DNA of 64,000 nucleotides from Georgenia sp. TF02-10 (GTDB taxonomy: Bacteria; Actinomycetota; Actinomycetes; Actinomycetales; Actinomycetaceae), in the NCBI RefSeq assembly GCF_022759505.1, contig NZ_CP094289.1, positions 1,550,001 to 1,614,000 of the forward strand, given 5' to 3'. Within the stretch, counting starts at the first letter, position 1. The number at the start of each line of letters is the position of its first letter. The notes below the pieces were generated by a model. The model saw nothing but the letters and a program-made list of their open reading frames with translations, was not told the DNA's origin and did no database searches. A program made the translations under genes and the position numbers. This document shows, piece after piece, positions 9,480-18,353 of this stretch.

Positions 9480-10349
9480 TCAGGCCGGGGCGGCGTCGTC
9501 GGCCGGGTCCAGCAGCACCGGCGTCGTGCCGCAGAAGGCCGCCAGCGCCTCCCCGTGCAGCGCCCGCGCCGGCAGCGGCAGCGCGCGCAGGTCCCGCTCG
9601 ACCCGGCCCATCGGCAACGGGGCCGACGACGCCGCCAGCACCACGTTGCCGAACCGGCGCCCGCGCAGCACCGCCGGCTCGGCGATGACCGCGACGTCGG
9701 CGAAGACCGCCGCCAGCGTGGCCGCCTCCGCCCGCGCCTGGCGCAGCGGCGGCTCGTCGGTGAGGTTGACCAGGTACAGCCCGTCCGGGGCGAGCACCCG
9801 GCGCACCTGCTCCGCCGCGGCCAGGGTCCGCACGTGCGGGGGGACCTCGGCGTGGTCGAAGACGTCCCGCACCACCACGTCCCACGCCCCCTCGGCCAGC
9901 GTGGCGACCACCGCGCGGGCGTCCCCGACCCGGATCCGCAGCCGGGGCGCGCGGGGCAGGTCGAACCACTCCCGCACCAGGGCGGCCAGCCGCTCGTCCA
10001 GCTCGACGGCGAGCTGGGTGGACCCGGGCCGCCGGGCCGCCCAGGCCCGCGCCAGCGCGCAGCCGGCCGCCCCCAGGTGCACCGCGCGGACCGGGCCGGC
10101 CGGCCGGGCCGCGTCCAGGACCACGCTCATCTGCTGCATGTACTCGAACTCCAGGTGCGCCGGGTCGGCCAGGTCCAGGTGCGAGCTCTCCATGCCGTCC
10201 AGGAACAGGGTCACCCGGTGCGGCTCCCCGGGCTCCCGGCGCAGGCGGGCCACCCCGAGCGACGTCGGCACCGGGGACCGGGGCAGCGCGGCGGCGGTGC
10301 CGGCGGCGGCGGCGGGGCGGGCGGGTCGGTGGCGCGGACGATCGGGCAC
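9480..10349 (-). CDS. Spermidine-synthase-like methyltransferase-fold protein
   Basis: A 289-residue protein with a polyamine-synthase-type Rossmann fold. The VTLFLDGMESSHLDLADP and HLEFEYMQQMSVVLD segments correspond to the N-terminal substrate-binding part. VRAVHLGAAGCALARAW is the nucleotide-binding glycine loop, and VVVRDVFDHAEVPPHV sits where the catalytic acidic residue is found in spermidine synthases. Actinobacteria have many such soluble paralogues whose true product is unknown, so polyamine synthesis is not assured. The GTG start is six bases after TAACGT and has no Shine-Dalgarno sequence, so the transcript is probably leaderless. It is divergent from dinB, with only 37 bp between the start codons. 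Confidence 0.85.
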   Translation of the reverse strand: MPDRPRHRPARPAAAAGTAAALPRSPVPTSLGVARLRREPGEPHRVTLFLDGMESSHLDLADPAHLEFEYMQQMSVVLDAARPAGPVRAVHLGAAGCALARAWAARRPGSTQLAVELDERLAALVREWFDLPRAPRLRIRVGDARAVVATLAEGAWDVVVRDVFDHAEVPPHVRTLAAAEQVRRVLAPDGLYLVNLTDEPPLRQARAEAATLAAVFADVAVIAEPAVLRGRRFGNVVLAASSAPLPMGRVERDLRALPLPARALHGEALAAFCGTTPVLLDPADDAAPA

Positions 10350-10386
10350 CCCGCCACGTTAGCCTTGCCGGGAGGAGGTGGCGCCG

Positions 10387-11682
10387 ATGAGCCGCGGCCC
10401 GCGCAGCGCGACCGCCCGCCGGTCCTGGGGCGAGGACGACACCGGCTGCACCGTGCTGCACGTGGACATGGACGCCTTCTTCGCCTCCGTCGAGCTCCTC
10501 GACCACCCCGAGCTGCGCGGCCGCCCGCTCATCGTCGGCGGGGAGCACCGCGGCGTCGTCGCCGCGGCCAGCTACGAGGCCCGCGCCTTCGGGGTGCACT
10601 CCGCCATGCCCACCGCCCGGGCCCGGGCGCTGTGCCCGCAGGCGGTCGTGCTGCCCGGCCGGCACCACCGGTACGCCGAGGTCTCCCGGCAGGTGATGGC
10701 TGTCCTGGCCGAGGTGACGCCGGTGCTGGAGCAGGTCAGCGTGGACGAGGCCTTCCTCGACGTCGCCGGCGCGGTCCGCCGGATGGGGCCGCCGGTGACG
10801 ATCGCGCGGTGGATCCGCGCCCAGGTGCGCGAGCGCACCGGCGTGCCGGCGTCGGTCGGGGTGGCCACCACCAAGCACGTGGCCAAGCTGGCCTCCACCC
10901 ACGCCAAGCCCGACGGGCTGCTGCTCGTCCCCGCCGCGCAGACCGTGCCGTTCCTGCACTCCCTGCCGGTAGGGGCGCTGTGGGGGGTGGGGGAGAAGAC
11001 CCGCGAGGTGCTCGAGCGCCGCGGTTGGGACACGGTGGCGGACATCGCCGCCACCCCGCTGCCGGTCCTGCACCGGGCCGTCGGGGTCGCCGCCGGCCAG
11101 CGGCTGCACGAGCTCGCCTGGGGCATCGACCCCCGCCCGGTCCGGCCCGGCCGGGCGGAGAAGTCGGTCGGCACGGAGACCACCTTCGCCGTCGACGTCA
11201 TCGACCGCGCCGCCCTGGAGACGGTCCTGCTGGACCAGGCCCACCAGTGCGCCGCCCGGCTCCGCCAGGGCGGGCTGCGCGCCGGCGGGGTGGCGATCAA
11301 GGTCCGCCGGCCCGACTTCACCACCCTCACCCGGTCCCGGGCCCTGCCCGCCCCCACCGACCTCGCCCACGACCTGCACGTCGCGGCCCGGGCGCTGCTC
11401 GCGGCGGTGGAGATCCCGGCCGCCGGCGTCCGGCTCCTCGGGCTGCGGGCCGAGCGGCTCGTCGGCGCCGACGACGGCGTCCAAGCCACCCTCGACGAGG
11501 ACCCGCACCGCGCCCGCGCGGAGCGGGCGATGGACGGGGTCCGGGCCCGGTTCGGGCCCCAGCTGCTGCGCCCGGCCTCGCTCCTGGGTGCCGGCCGGAC
11601 CGACCCCGTCGGCGGCCGCCGGCCGGGCCCTGCACAGTGGCCCGCCCCGGCTTCCGAACCCGCCTCTCCCGACCTATCCTGA
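10387..11682 (+). CDS. dinB: DNA polymerase IV (Y-family)
   Basis: A 431-residue translesion polymerase. The catalytic motifs are intact: LHVDMDAFFASVELLDHPEL carries the first metal-binding Asp and the steric-gate Phe, and EQVSVDEAFLDVAG carries the Asp-Glu pair. The palm and fingers are followed by the helix-hairpin-helix thumb (GVGEKTREVLERRGW) and a little-finger domain. No clear beta-clamp-binding pentapeptide is obvious at the C-terminus. ATG 10387 is chosen because AGGAGG lies eight bases upstream; the nearby upstream in-frame start lies before the ribosome-binding site. It is expected to be mutagenic when induced. No SOS box was recognised upstream. Confidence 0.95.
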   Translation: MSRGPRSATARRSWGEDDTGCTVLHVDMDAFFASVELLDHPELRGRPLIVGGEHRGVVAAASYEARAFGVHSAMPTARARALCPQAVVLPGRHHRYAEVSRQVMAVLAEVTPVLEQVSVDEAFLDVAGAVRRMGPPVTIARWIRAQVRERTGVPASVGVATTKHVAKLASTHAKPDGLLLVPAAQTVPFLHSLPVGALWGVGEKTREVLERRGWDTVADIAATPLPVLHRAVGVAAGQRLHELAWGIDPRPVRPGRAEKSVGTETTFAVDVIDRAALETVLLDQAHQCAARLRQGGLRAGGVAIKVRRPDFTTLTRSRALPAPTDLAHDLHVAARALLAAVEIPAAGVRLLGLRAERLVGADDGVQATLDEDPHRARAERAMDGVRARFGPQLLRPASLLGAGRTDPVGGRRPGPAQWPAPASEPASPDLS

Positions 11683-11776
11683 GGGGTATCCGTCGACGCC
11701 CGACGACGGGACGACTGACCCCACGCCGTCGGCGCCGGATGACGGGGACGACGGGACGGGACGACTGGAGGACGCC

Positions 11777-12154
11777 ATGCCTCTCTCCGAGTACGAGCAG
11801 CGCATGCTCCAGCAGATGGAGCAGCAGCTCCGGTCCGACGACCCGAAGCTCGCCGACACCCTGGCCGAGCGCCCCCGCACCGACGTCCGCCGCCTCAGTC
11901 TCGGCGCGCTGCTCTTCCTGCTCGGGCTCGCCGGGCTCGTCGGCGGGGTGGCCACCGGGTGGGTCTGGCTCGGTGTGCTCGGGTTCGTCGTGATGCTCGG
12001 CGGCGTGCTGCTCGCCATCTCCGGCCCCCGCGGCTCCAGCCGCCGGGCCGGCGGCGTCCGGCGCCCCGGCGGCCCGGGCACGACCTCCAGGGGCAGCTTC
12101 ATGCAGCGCCAGGAAGACCGGTGGGACCGGCGTAACGAGGACCGCGGCCGGTAG
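11777..12154 (+). CDS. DUF3040-domain membrane protein
   Basis: A 125-residue actinobacterial protein of unknown function. It begins MPLSEYEQRMLQQMEQQL, the DUF3040 signature, with a short acidic amphipathic segment. Two hydrophobic helices follow at about residues 42-85 (LSLGALLFLLGLAGLVGG and WLGVLGFVVMLGGVLLA). A basic, Arg/Gly-rich C-terminus ends the protein. The ATG has GGAGGA five bases upstream. DUF3040 genes commonly sit between dinB and mraZ in actinobacteria, as here, suggesting a link to the cell envelope, but no function is established. Confidence 0.9.
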   Translation: MPLSEYEQRMLQQMEQQLRSDDPKLADTLAERPRTDVRRLSLGALLFLLGLAGLVGGVATGWVWLGVLGFVVMLGGVLLAISGPRGSSRRAGGVRRPGGPGTTSRGSFMQRQEDRWDRRNEDRGR

Positions 12155-12199
12155 CCCGGTCGCCGGGACGCCGCCGAGCGGGCGGCGCCCCGAGCACGT

Positions 12200-12228
12200 G
12201 AGCCCGCGGCCGGTGCCGCGGGCTCTTG
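12200..12228 (+). terminator. Intrinsic terminator after the DUF3040 gene
   Basis: An 11-bp perfect stem GAGCCCGCGGC/GCCGCGGGCTC with a four-base loop is followed by TTGC. It lies 46 bases after the DUF3040 stop and separates that transcript from the mraZ promoter region. Confidence 0.8.
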
Positions 12229-12799
12229 CGGCGGTCCGGTAGTTCCTCTGCGTCAGGCGGCCGACGGCGGCCGCCCCGGGTGGTCACGTCGGATGAGTGG
12301 CCCTCGCCCCGCGGCGCCGTGACCGACGGCGACGCTCACCTCGGCAGCGCGGCTCGACGGCGGCCCTTCGTGGCACCGCTGCCGACGGCGACCCCTCGCC
12401 TCGGTGGCACGGCTGCGGGCGCTGGCCTCGCCTCGGGGCACCGCTGCCGGCGGACGCTCGCCGCCGCACCCATCGTCGGGCTGCCGCACCGGTCGCCCCG
12501 CCGCCCGGTGCGACGCACCAGTCGCCGATATCCGCCGCACCGGGAGTCGCCGCCAGCGTCGCCTACCCGCCCCCACTTCCCTCCACCGGTGCTCCCGGCC
12601 CGCCGGTGGCCCCCGCCGGTCGTCGCCCACGCGGCGCCGAAACTTGCGGCGCGACGCCGGCGCCGCTCCGGTTTCCCGTCCACCTGGCCCCAGACACGCC
12701 CGCCGACGCGCCGCGGCCGCTCAATCTTCCTCCACTCCTCTCCCGGCCCCTGACCTGCGCCGACGCCGGCCTGGCGGTCACCACGCCGGCTCATGAGCG
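12229..12799. other. Non-coding region upstream of mraZ with degenerate repeats
   Basis: About 570 bases without a convincing gene on either strand; open frames here are Arg/Pro/Ala-rich and lack a codon-position pattern that favours one frame. Loosely repeated segments of the form gcaccgctgccgacggcgac, cctcggtggcacggct and cctcggggcaccgct occur between about 12335 and 12465, which suggests decayed tandem duplication. It may also hold distal regulatory sites for mraZ. Confidence 0.5.
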
Positions 12800-12841
12800 T
12801 TGACCGGGGAGGGAAGTGGAGTAATGTGGGGTGTGCTGGTG
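12800..12841 (+). promoter_or_regulatory. mraZ promoter with MraZ-box-like direct repeats
   Basis: TTGACC (12800-12805), a 16-base spacer and TAATGT (12822-12827) make a good housekeeping promoter for the whole division and wall cluster. Overlapping the -10 are TGGAG (12817), TGGGG (12827) and TGGTG (12837), spaced exactly 10 bp apart. This matches the known MraZ-box arrangement of TGGGN repeats with five-base spacers, so MraZ probably represses its own operon here. Confidence 0.75.
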
Positions 12842-12870
12842 GAGCCGAGGCGGAAGGGGGTGCGTCCCAG

Positions 12871-13302
12871 GTGTTCCTCGGCACGCACGCCCCCCGGCTC
12901 GACGACAAGGGCCGCCTGATCCTGCCGGCCAAGTTCCGCGAGGAGCTGGCCGGCGGTGTCGTGCTCACCCGGGGCCAGGAGCGCTGCCTCTACGCCTTCC
13001 CGATGCGGGAGTTCGAGGAGATGCACACCCGGCTCCGTCAGGCCCCGGTCACCAGCAAGCAGGCCCGGGACTACCTGCGCGTGTTCCTCTCCGGCGCCGC
13101 CGACGAGGTCCCGGACAAGCAGGGGCGGATCACCATCCCTGGCCCGCTGCGCCAGTACGCCGGTCTGGACCGCGACCTCGCGGTCATCGGCGCCGGCACC
13201 CGGATCGAGATCTGGGACGCCGGGGCCTGGGACCGGTACCTGACCGCGCAGGAGGAGGCCTTCGCCGAGACCGCCGAGGAGGTGATCCCCGGACTGTTCT
13301 GA
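12871..13302 (+). CDS. mraZ: Transcriptional regulator MraZ
   Basis: A 143-residue protein with two AbrB-like halves that forms a ring and represses the division and wall cluster. The first half contains [20 protein letters not shown] and the second [19 protein letters not shown]; the DxKGR/DKQGR motifs are the expected DNA-contacting loops. GTG 12871 is chosen because it gives the family start (M)[10 protein letters not shown]. An ATG at 12793 in the same frame lies upstream of the promoter and cannot be used. It is the first gene of the cluster and its promoter carries 10-bp-spaced TGG repeats. Confidence 0.95.
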   Translation: MFLGTHAPRLDDKGRLILPAKFREELAGGVVLTRGQERCLYAFPMREFEEMHTRLRQAPVTSKQARDYLRVFLSGAADEVPDKQGRITIPGPLRQYAGLDRDLAVIGAGTRIEIWDAGAWDRYLTAQEEAFAETAEEVIPGLF

Positions 13303-13595
13303 CCGGCACCGGTCCGACGCCCGCCCGGCCCCCGGCCACCACGACCACCACGACCACCGTGACCAGCACGACCCGGACCACCAGCACCCGCACCGCCAGC
13401 CCCCGCACCACCAAGCACCACAGCACCAGCAGCCACGACCCCCGCACGACGAGGTCTCTCACCGCGACTCTGACGCACTTCCCCGGCGCCAGAGCAGGCG
13501 GAGGGAGTCCTGGTCGGGCGGTGGAGGGCCCCCGACCAGCTACCCCGCACGCACCCGCTGCCAGACACCGCCGCCAGGGCGCCAGGAGGACCCGC
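13303..13595 (+). repeat. mraZ-rsmH intergenic region with ACC/ACG low-complexity run and hairpin
   Basis: This 293-base gap holds an imperfect trinucleotide run (accacc, acgacc, accagcacg) from about 13336 to 13440 and then an 8-bp stem-loop, TGGTCGGG (13511-13518) with CCCGACCA (13531-13538). No gene is supported. The hairpin may attenuate or process the long transcript between mraZ and rsmH; this is inferred from position only. Confidence 0.5.
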
Positions 13596-14597
13596 ATGAG
13601 CCAGGACCCGGCCGCGCTGCACCTGCCGGTGCTCGTGGAGCGGTGCCTGGACCTGCTCGCCCCCGCCGTGGACCGGCCCGGCGCCGTCCTGGTGGACGCC
13701 ACCCTCGGCCTCGGCGGCCACACCGAGGGCGCGCTGCGGCGCTTCCCCGGGCTGCGCGTGGTCGGGATCGACCGCGACCCCCACGCCGTCGCCCTGGCCA
13801 CCGACCGGCTCGCGCCGTTCGGCGAGCGGTTCACCGCCGTGCGCACCACCTACGACCACGTCGACGACGTCGCCGCCGAGCACGGCACGGACGGTCAGGT
13901 CCAGGGCGTCCTGATGGACCTGGGCGTCTCCTCGCTCCAGCTGGACGACGCCGGGCGCGGGTTCGCCTACGCGCAGGACGCGCCGCTGGACATGCGGATG
14001 GACCCCACCACCGGGCGCTCCGCCGCCCAGCTCCTCGCCGAGGCGCCCGAGGCCGAGCTGCGCCGCATCCTGCACCTCTACGGCGAGGAGCGCTTCGCCG
14101 GCCGCATCGCCGCCGCCGTCGTCCGCCGCCGCGAGCGGGCCCCGCTCACCCGCACCACCGAGCTGGTCGACCTGATCCGCGGCGCCATCCCCGCCGCGGC
14201 CCGGCGCACCGGCGGCCACCCGGCGAAGCGGACCTTCCAGGCCCTGCGCATCGCGGTCAACGGCGAGCTGGAGGTCCTCGACCGGGCCCTGCCGCGCGCG
14301 GTGGAGGCGCTCGCCGTCGGCGGCCGGATCGTCGTGGAGTCCTACCACTCCCTGGAGGACCGGGCGGTCAAGGCCGCCCTCGCCCGCGGCGCGACGTCCT
14401 CCGCGCCGCCGGACCTGCCGGTCGAGCCGGAGACCCACCGGCCCTACCTCCGGCTGCTCACCCGCGGGGCGGAGGAGGCCGACGAGGCCGAGCTCGCCCG
14501 CAACCCCCGCGCCGCGTCGGTGCGCCTGCGGGCCGCCGAGCGGCTCCGCCCGACCCCCGCCCACCTGGCCCCCGCCCGCCCGAGGAGGAACGCATGA
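13596..14597 (+). CDS. rsmH: 16S rRNA (cytosine1402-N4)-methyltransferase RsmH
   Basis: A 333-residue SAM-dependent methyltransferase that N4-methylates C1402 of 16S rRNA. It begins with [13 protein letters not shown] and [17 protein letters not shown] (the SAM glycine loop). [22 protein letters not shown], the strongest family signature, follows, and [33 protein letters not shown] and [12 protein letters not shown] complete the set. The ATG is preceded by AGGAGG about seven bases upstream. It overlaps the ftsL-like start by 4 bp (ATGA). Position and motifs leave little doubt. Confidence 0.97.
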   Translation: MSQDPAALHLPVLVERCLDLLAPAVDRPGAVLVDATLGLGGHTEGALRRFPGLRVVGIDRDPHAVALATDRLAPFGERFTAVRTTYDHVDDVAAEHGTDGQVQGVLMDLGVSSLQLDDAGRGFAYAQDAPLDMRMDPTTGRSAAQLLAEAPEAELRRILHLYGEERFAGRIAAAVVRRRERAPLTRTTELVDLIRGAIPAAARRTGGHPAKRTFQALRIAVNGELEVLDRALPRAVEALAVGGRIVVESYHSLEDRAVKAALARGATSSAPPDLPVEPETHRPYLRLLTRGAEEADEAELARNPRAASVRLRAAERLRPTPAHLAPARPRRNA

Positions 14598-15031
14598 GTG
14601 CCGCCGCCGCCCCGGCCCGCGCCCCACGCCCAACCACCCACCAGCCCACGACGGCGGCGGGGGCCCGCCCGGCCCCCGGCGCCCGCCCCGGCGGCGGGTG
14701 GCGCCCCCGGCTGGCCGTGGTGCCCAACCCGGCCCCGTCCCGCGGCGTCGTGCCCTACCTGCTGCTGTGCGCGGCGGTCCTGGCCGCCGCGCTGCTCGGG
14801 GCGCTGCTGCTCAACACCCAGATGGCCGCCACCGCCTACGAGATCCACGACCAGCAGGTCGCGCTGAACCGGCTGGAGGAGGCCGAGGCCTCGCTGGTGG
14901 CCCAGGTGGAGGAGGCCGGCTCGCCCGCCGCCCTGGAGCGGCGCGCCGAGGAGCTCGGCATGGTCCCCGCCGAGACGGTCCGCCATCTCCGCCTCGCCGA
15001 CGGCACCATCCTCGGCGGTGAGGCCGAGTGA
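14594..15031 (+). CDS. ftsL: FtsL-like cell-division membrane protein
   Basis: A 145-residue bitopic protein in the position always held by ftsL. A 50-residue Pro/Ala-rich cytoplasmic part is followed by one transmembrane helix at about 52-73 ([20 protein letters not shown]). A short extracytoplasmic coiled coil around residues 84-125 ([18 protein letters not shown]) comes next. FtsL proteins are poorly conserved and pair with FtsB/DivIC and FtsQ to activate FtsW-FtsI. The identification rests on topology and gene order. Overlaps of 4 bp with both neighbours indicate tight translational coupling. Confidence 0.85.
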   Translation: MSAAAAPARAPRPTTHQPTTAAGARPAPGARPGGGWRPRLAVVPNPAPSRGVVPYLLLCAAVLAAALLGALLLNTQMAATAYEIHDQQVALNRLEEAEASLVAQVEEAGSPAALERRAEELGMVPAETVRHLRLADGTILGGEAE

Positions 15032-16791
15032 GCCCCCGCGCCGCGCGGCTGCGCCACCGGGTCCCGCTCGTCCTGGTCCTGACCGTCCTGCTCGTCTTCG
15101 GCGGCCGGCTGGTCTACGTCCAGGCGGTCCAGGGCGCCGACCTCGCCGCGGCCGCCCGCGAGGACCGCACCCGGACCAGCACCATCCGCGCCCCCCGGGG
15201 GGACATCGTCGACGCCGACGGGGAGATCCTCGCCACCTCGGTGGAGCGGTTCAACGTCGGGGTGAACCAGCGCCTGGTGCGCCAGTACGAGGCCAAGGAC
15301 GACGACGGCGAGGTCACCGGCACCGGCCCCGCCGCGGCCGCCGAGGCCCTCGCCCCGGTGCTCGGCAAGGACAAGGCCGAGCTCGGCGCCGCGATGGTCG
15401 GGGACTCCACCTTCGTCTACCTCGCCAAGGGCCTGACCCCCGAGCAGTGGCGCAAGGTCGACGCCCTGGGCATCCCCGGCATCGAGCCGGAGGAGACCAC
15501 CGCCCGGGTCTACCCCAACGGCACCACCGCCGGGAACGTCATCGGCTTCGTCGGCCGCGACGGCGAGGGCCTGGCCGGCCTGGAGCTGAGCTACCAGGAC
15601 CAGCTCACCGGCACCGACGGCAGCCTGACCGTGGAGATCGGCGCCACCGGCCAGGTCATCCCCACCGGCCGGCACGAGGAGGTGCCCGCCGAGGCCGGGC
15701 AGACCGTGCACACCACCCTGGACCGGGACCTGCAGCACGTCGCCCAGCGCAGCATCGACCAGGCCGTGGCCGACCACGGGGCCGAGTGGGGCGCCGTCGT
15801 CGTCGAGGAGATCGGCACCGGCCGGATCCTGGCCCTGGCCGACTCCGCCACCGTCGACCCCGGCAAGTACCAGGAGGCCGACCCCGAGGACCGCGGCTCG
15901 CGCGCCGTCTCCACCCCCTACGAGCCCGGCTCCACCGGCAAGCTGCCGACCTTCGCCGCCGCCCTGGAGGAGGGGACCGCCGACCCCGGCACGGTCTTCA
16001 CCGTCCCGGACACCCTGACCATGCCCAACGGGCAGACCTTCCACGACAACAGCCCGCACGCCACCCACGTCCTGACCACCACCGGCGCGCTGCAGATGTC
16101 CTCCAACACCGCCACCGTCCAGATCGGGGACACCGTCTCCGACCGCACCCGCTACGACCTCATGCGCCGCTTCGGGTTCGGGCAGCGCACCGGCATCGAG
16201 CTGCCCGGGGAGAGCACCGGGGTGCTGCGCGAGCCGGACGGGTGGGACCCGCGCACCCGGTACACCACCATGTTCGGCCAGGGCATGTCGGTCACCCTGC
16301 TGCAGAACACCTCCATGGTCGCCACCCTGGGCAACGGCGGGGTCCGGGTGGACCCGCGCATCGTCGAGGGCACCACCGACGGCACGGGCACCTTCACCGA
16401 GACCGAGACCACCCCCGGGGAGCAGGTGCTCAGCCCGGAGACCGCCGGCACCATGCTGGCCATGATGGAGTCCGTCGTGGCCGACGGCGGCACCGGCACC
16501 CGCGGCGCCGTGCCCGGCTACCGGGTGGCCGCCAAGACCGGCACCGCCGAGATCCCCGACGCCGCCGGCGGGCTGAGCAACCGGCTCGGGTCCTACGTCG
16601 GCGTCGCCCCGGCCGAGGACCCCCGGGTCGCCGTCGGGGTGGTGGTCTACCGCGGCGCCGGCACCTCCTACGGCGGCACCGTCGCCGCCCCCACCTTCAG
16701 CGAGGTGATGGGCGCGGCGCTGCGCGACCTCGGCGTGCCGCCCAGCTCCGAGCCGGCCCCGCACCTGCCGCTGGCGCCGGGGGAGGGATGA
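15028..16791 (+). CDS. ftsI: Septal penicillin-binding protein FtsI (PBP3, class B)
   Basis: A 587-residue class B penicillin-binding protein that cross-links septal peptidoglycan with FtsW. One N-terminal transmembrane helix (VPLVLVLTVLLVFGGRLVYV) is followed by the pedestal domain beginning IRAPRGDIVDADGEILA. The transpeptidase domain has nucleophile Ser302 in GSTGK (families usually have STFK), the SxN motif S358-S-N360, and K503-T-G. The GTG start overlaps the ftsL stop (GTGA). No PASTA domain follows; the protein ends shortly after the catalytic domain. Confidence 0.96.
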   Translation: MSPRAARLRHRVPLVLVLTVLLVFGGRLVYVQAVQGADLAAAAREDRTRTSTIRAPRGDIVDADGEILATSVERFNVGVNQRLVRQYEAKDDDGEVTGTGPAAAAEALAPVLGKDKAELGAAMVGDSTFVYLAKGLTPEQWRKVDALGIPGIEPEETTARVYPNGTTAGNVIGFVGRDGEGLAGLELSYQDQLTGTDGSLTVEIGATGQVIPTGRHEEVPAEAGQTVHTTLDRDLQHVAQRSIDQAVADHGAEWGAVVVEEIGTGRILALADSATVDPGKYQEADPEDRGSRAVSTPYEPGSTGKLPTFAAALEEGTADPGTVFTVPDTLTMPNGQTFHDNSPHATHVLTTTGALQMSSNTATVQIGDTVSDRTRYDLMRRFGFGQRTGIELPGESTGVLREPDGWDPRTRYTTMFGQGMSVTLLQNTSMVATLGNGGVRVDPRIVEGTTDGTGTFTETETTPGEQVLSPETAGTMLAMMESVVADGGTGTRGAVPGYRVAAKTGTAEIPDAAGGLSNRLGSYVGVAPAEDPRVAVGVVVYRGAGTSYGGTVAAPTFSEVMGAALRDLGVPPSSEPAPHLPLAPGEG

Positions 16792-18353
16792 GGACCCTCG
16801 CCCCGGGGGACAATGACCGGGTGACCGCACCCCGGCTCCGCCCGGCCACGCCCCCCCGGCGGCGCCTGGGCGACCTCGCCGACGCCTTCGCCCTGACCGC
16901 CACCACCCCCGGCCCGTGGCGCGCCGTGACCGTCGCCGGCGTCGCCGCCGACCACCGCACCGTGGCGCCCGGGGCCCTGTTCGCCGGGCACGCCGGCGGG
17001 CACGTCCACGGCGCCGCCTTCGCCGCGGAGGCGGTGGCCCGCGGCGCGGCCGCCGTGCTCACCGACCCCGCCGGCGCCGACCGGCTGGCCGGGGAGCCCC
17101 TCGGCGTGCCGGTGCTGCTCGCCCCGGACGTCCCGGCGATCCTCGGCGCCCTGGCGGCCGAGCTCTACGGCCACCCCGGCACCGCGCTGCGGACCTTCGC
17201 CGTCACCGGCACCAACGGCAAGACCACCACCACCTACATGCTCGACCACGCCCTGCGGGCGCTGGGCCGGCGCACCGGCCTGGTCGGCACCGTCGAGCTG
17301 CGGGTGGGCGCGCAGGTCGCGCCGGCCACCCTCACCACCCCCCAGCCCGCCGACCTGCAGGCAATGCTCGCGGCCATGGTGGAGGCCGGCGTGCAGGACG
17401 TCGTCCTGGAGGTCTCCTCCCACGCCCTCGCCCTGGGCCGGGTCGAGCCCCTGGTCGCCGACGTCGCCGGGTTCACCAACCTGACCCAGGACCACCTCGA
17501 CTTCCACGCCGACCTGGAGGACTACTTCGCCGCCAAGGCGAGCCTGTTCACCCCCGCCCGGTCCCGCGCCGGGGTCACCCTCGTCGACGACGCCTGGGGC
17601 GCGCGGCTGGCCGCGCGCGGCGCCACCGGCGTCTCGCTCACCGGCGCCCCGGCCCCCTGGCAGGTCACCGACCGCGCCGCGGCCGGCCCCGGGACCGCCT
17701 TCACCCTCCGCGGCCCCGGCGGCACCGCCCTGCGCACCAGCACCGCGCTGCCCGGGGAGTTCAACGTCGCCAACGCCGCGCTGGCCGCCGTGATGCTGCT
17801 CACCGCCGGCGTGCCGGCGGCCGACCTCACCGCCGCCCTGGACGGCGCCGGCGGGCTCAGCCCCCGGGTGCCCGGCCGGATGGAGCTGCTCGCCGACCGG
17901 CCCCGGGTGGTGGTGGACTTCGCGCACAACCCGGACGCCCTGGCCAAGGCCCTGACCGCGCTGCGCCCGACCACCGCCGGCCGGCTGCACGTCCTCGTCG
18001 GCGCCGCCGGGGAGCGGGACCGCGGCAAGCGCCCGGCGATGGGCCGGCTCGCCGCCGAGCTCGCCGACACCGTGGTGATCACCGACGACGACCCGCACGA
18101 CGAGCCCGCCGCCCAGATCCGCGCCGAGGTCCGCGCCGGCGCCGAGACGGTGAGCGGCGCCACCGTCGTCGAGGTTGCCGACCGGGCCCAGGCCATCCGT
18201 ACCGTTGTCCGCGGCGCCGCCGCCACCGACACCGTGCTGGTGGCCGGCCGCGGGCACGAGACCGTCCAGGAGGTCGGCGGCGTCGCGCACCACCTGGACG
18301 ACCGGGAGGAGGTGCGCGCCGCCCTGGCGGAGCGCACCGGAGGACACCGATGA
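16788..18353 (+). CDS. murE: UDP-MurNAc-tripeptide synthetase MurE
   Basis: The ATP-dependent ligase that adds the third stem-peptide residue. Visible motifs are [18 protein letters not shown] (ATP loop), [27 protein letters not shown] (with the carbamylated-Lys region YFAAKASLF), and the C-terminal [15 protein letters not shown]. The substrate-determining loop reads DDPH (residues 434-437) instead of DNPR, so the enzyme probably does not add meso-diaminopimelate; Lys or Orn is more likely. ATG 16788 overlaps ftsI. A GTG at 16821 sits six bases after GACAAT and may serve as a second, leaderless start. Confidence 0.95.
   Translation: MRTLAPGDNDRVTAPRLRPATPPRRRLGDLADAFALTATTPGPWRAVTVAGVAADHRTVAPGALFAGHAGGHVHGAAFAAEAVARGAAAVLTDPAGADRLAGEPLGVPVLLAPDVPAILGALAAELYGHPGTALRTFAVTGTNGKTTTTYMLDHALRALGRRTGLVGTVELRVGAQVAPATLTTPQPADLQAMLAAMVEAGVQDVVLEVSSHALALGRVEPLVADVAGFTNLTQDHLDFHADLEDYFAAKASLFTPARSRAGVTLVDDAWGARLAARGATGVSLTGAPAPWQVTDRAAAGPGTAFTLRGPGGTALRTSTALPGEFNVANAALAAVMLLTAGVPAADLTAALDGAGGLSPRVPGRMELLADRPRVVVDFAHNPDALAKALTALRPTTAGRLHVLVGAAGERDRGKRPAMGRLAAELADTVVITDDDPHDEPAAQIRAEVRAGAETVSGATVVEVADRAQAIRTVVRGAAATDTVLVAGRGHETVQEVGGVAHHLDDREEVRAALAERTGGHR

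Noticed and set aside
12226-12803. Open frames on both strands upstream of mraZ
   Set aside because: All are Arg/Pro/Ala-rich, none shows a preferred codon frame, and the mraZ promoter lies inside the end of the region.
12793-12870. ATG 12793 as the mraZ start
   Set aside because: It precedes the -35/-10 promoter and adds residues absent from the MraZ family.
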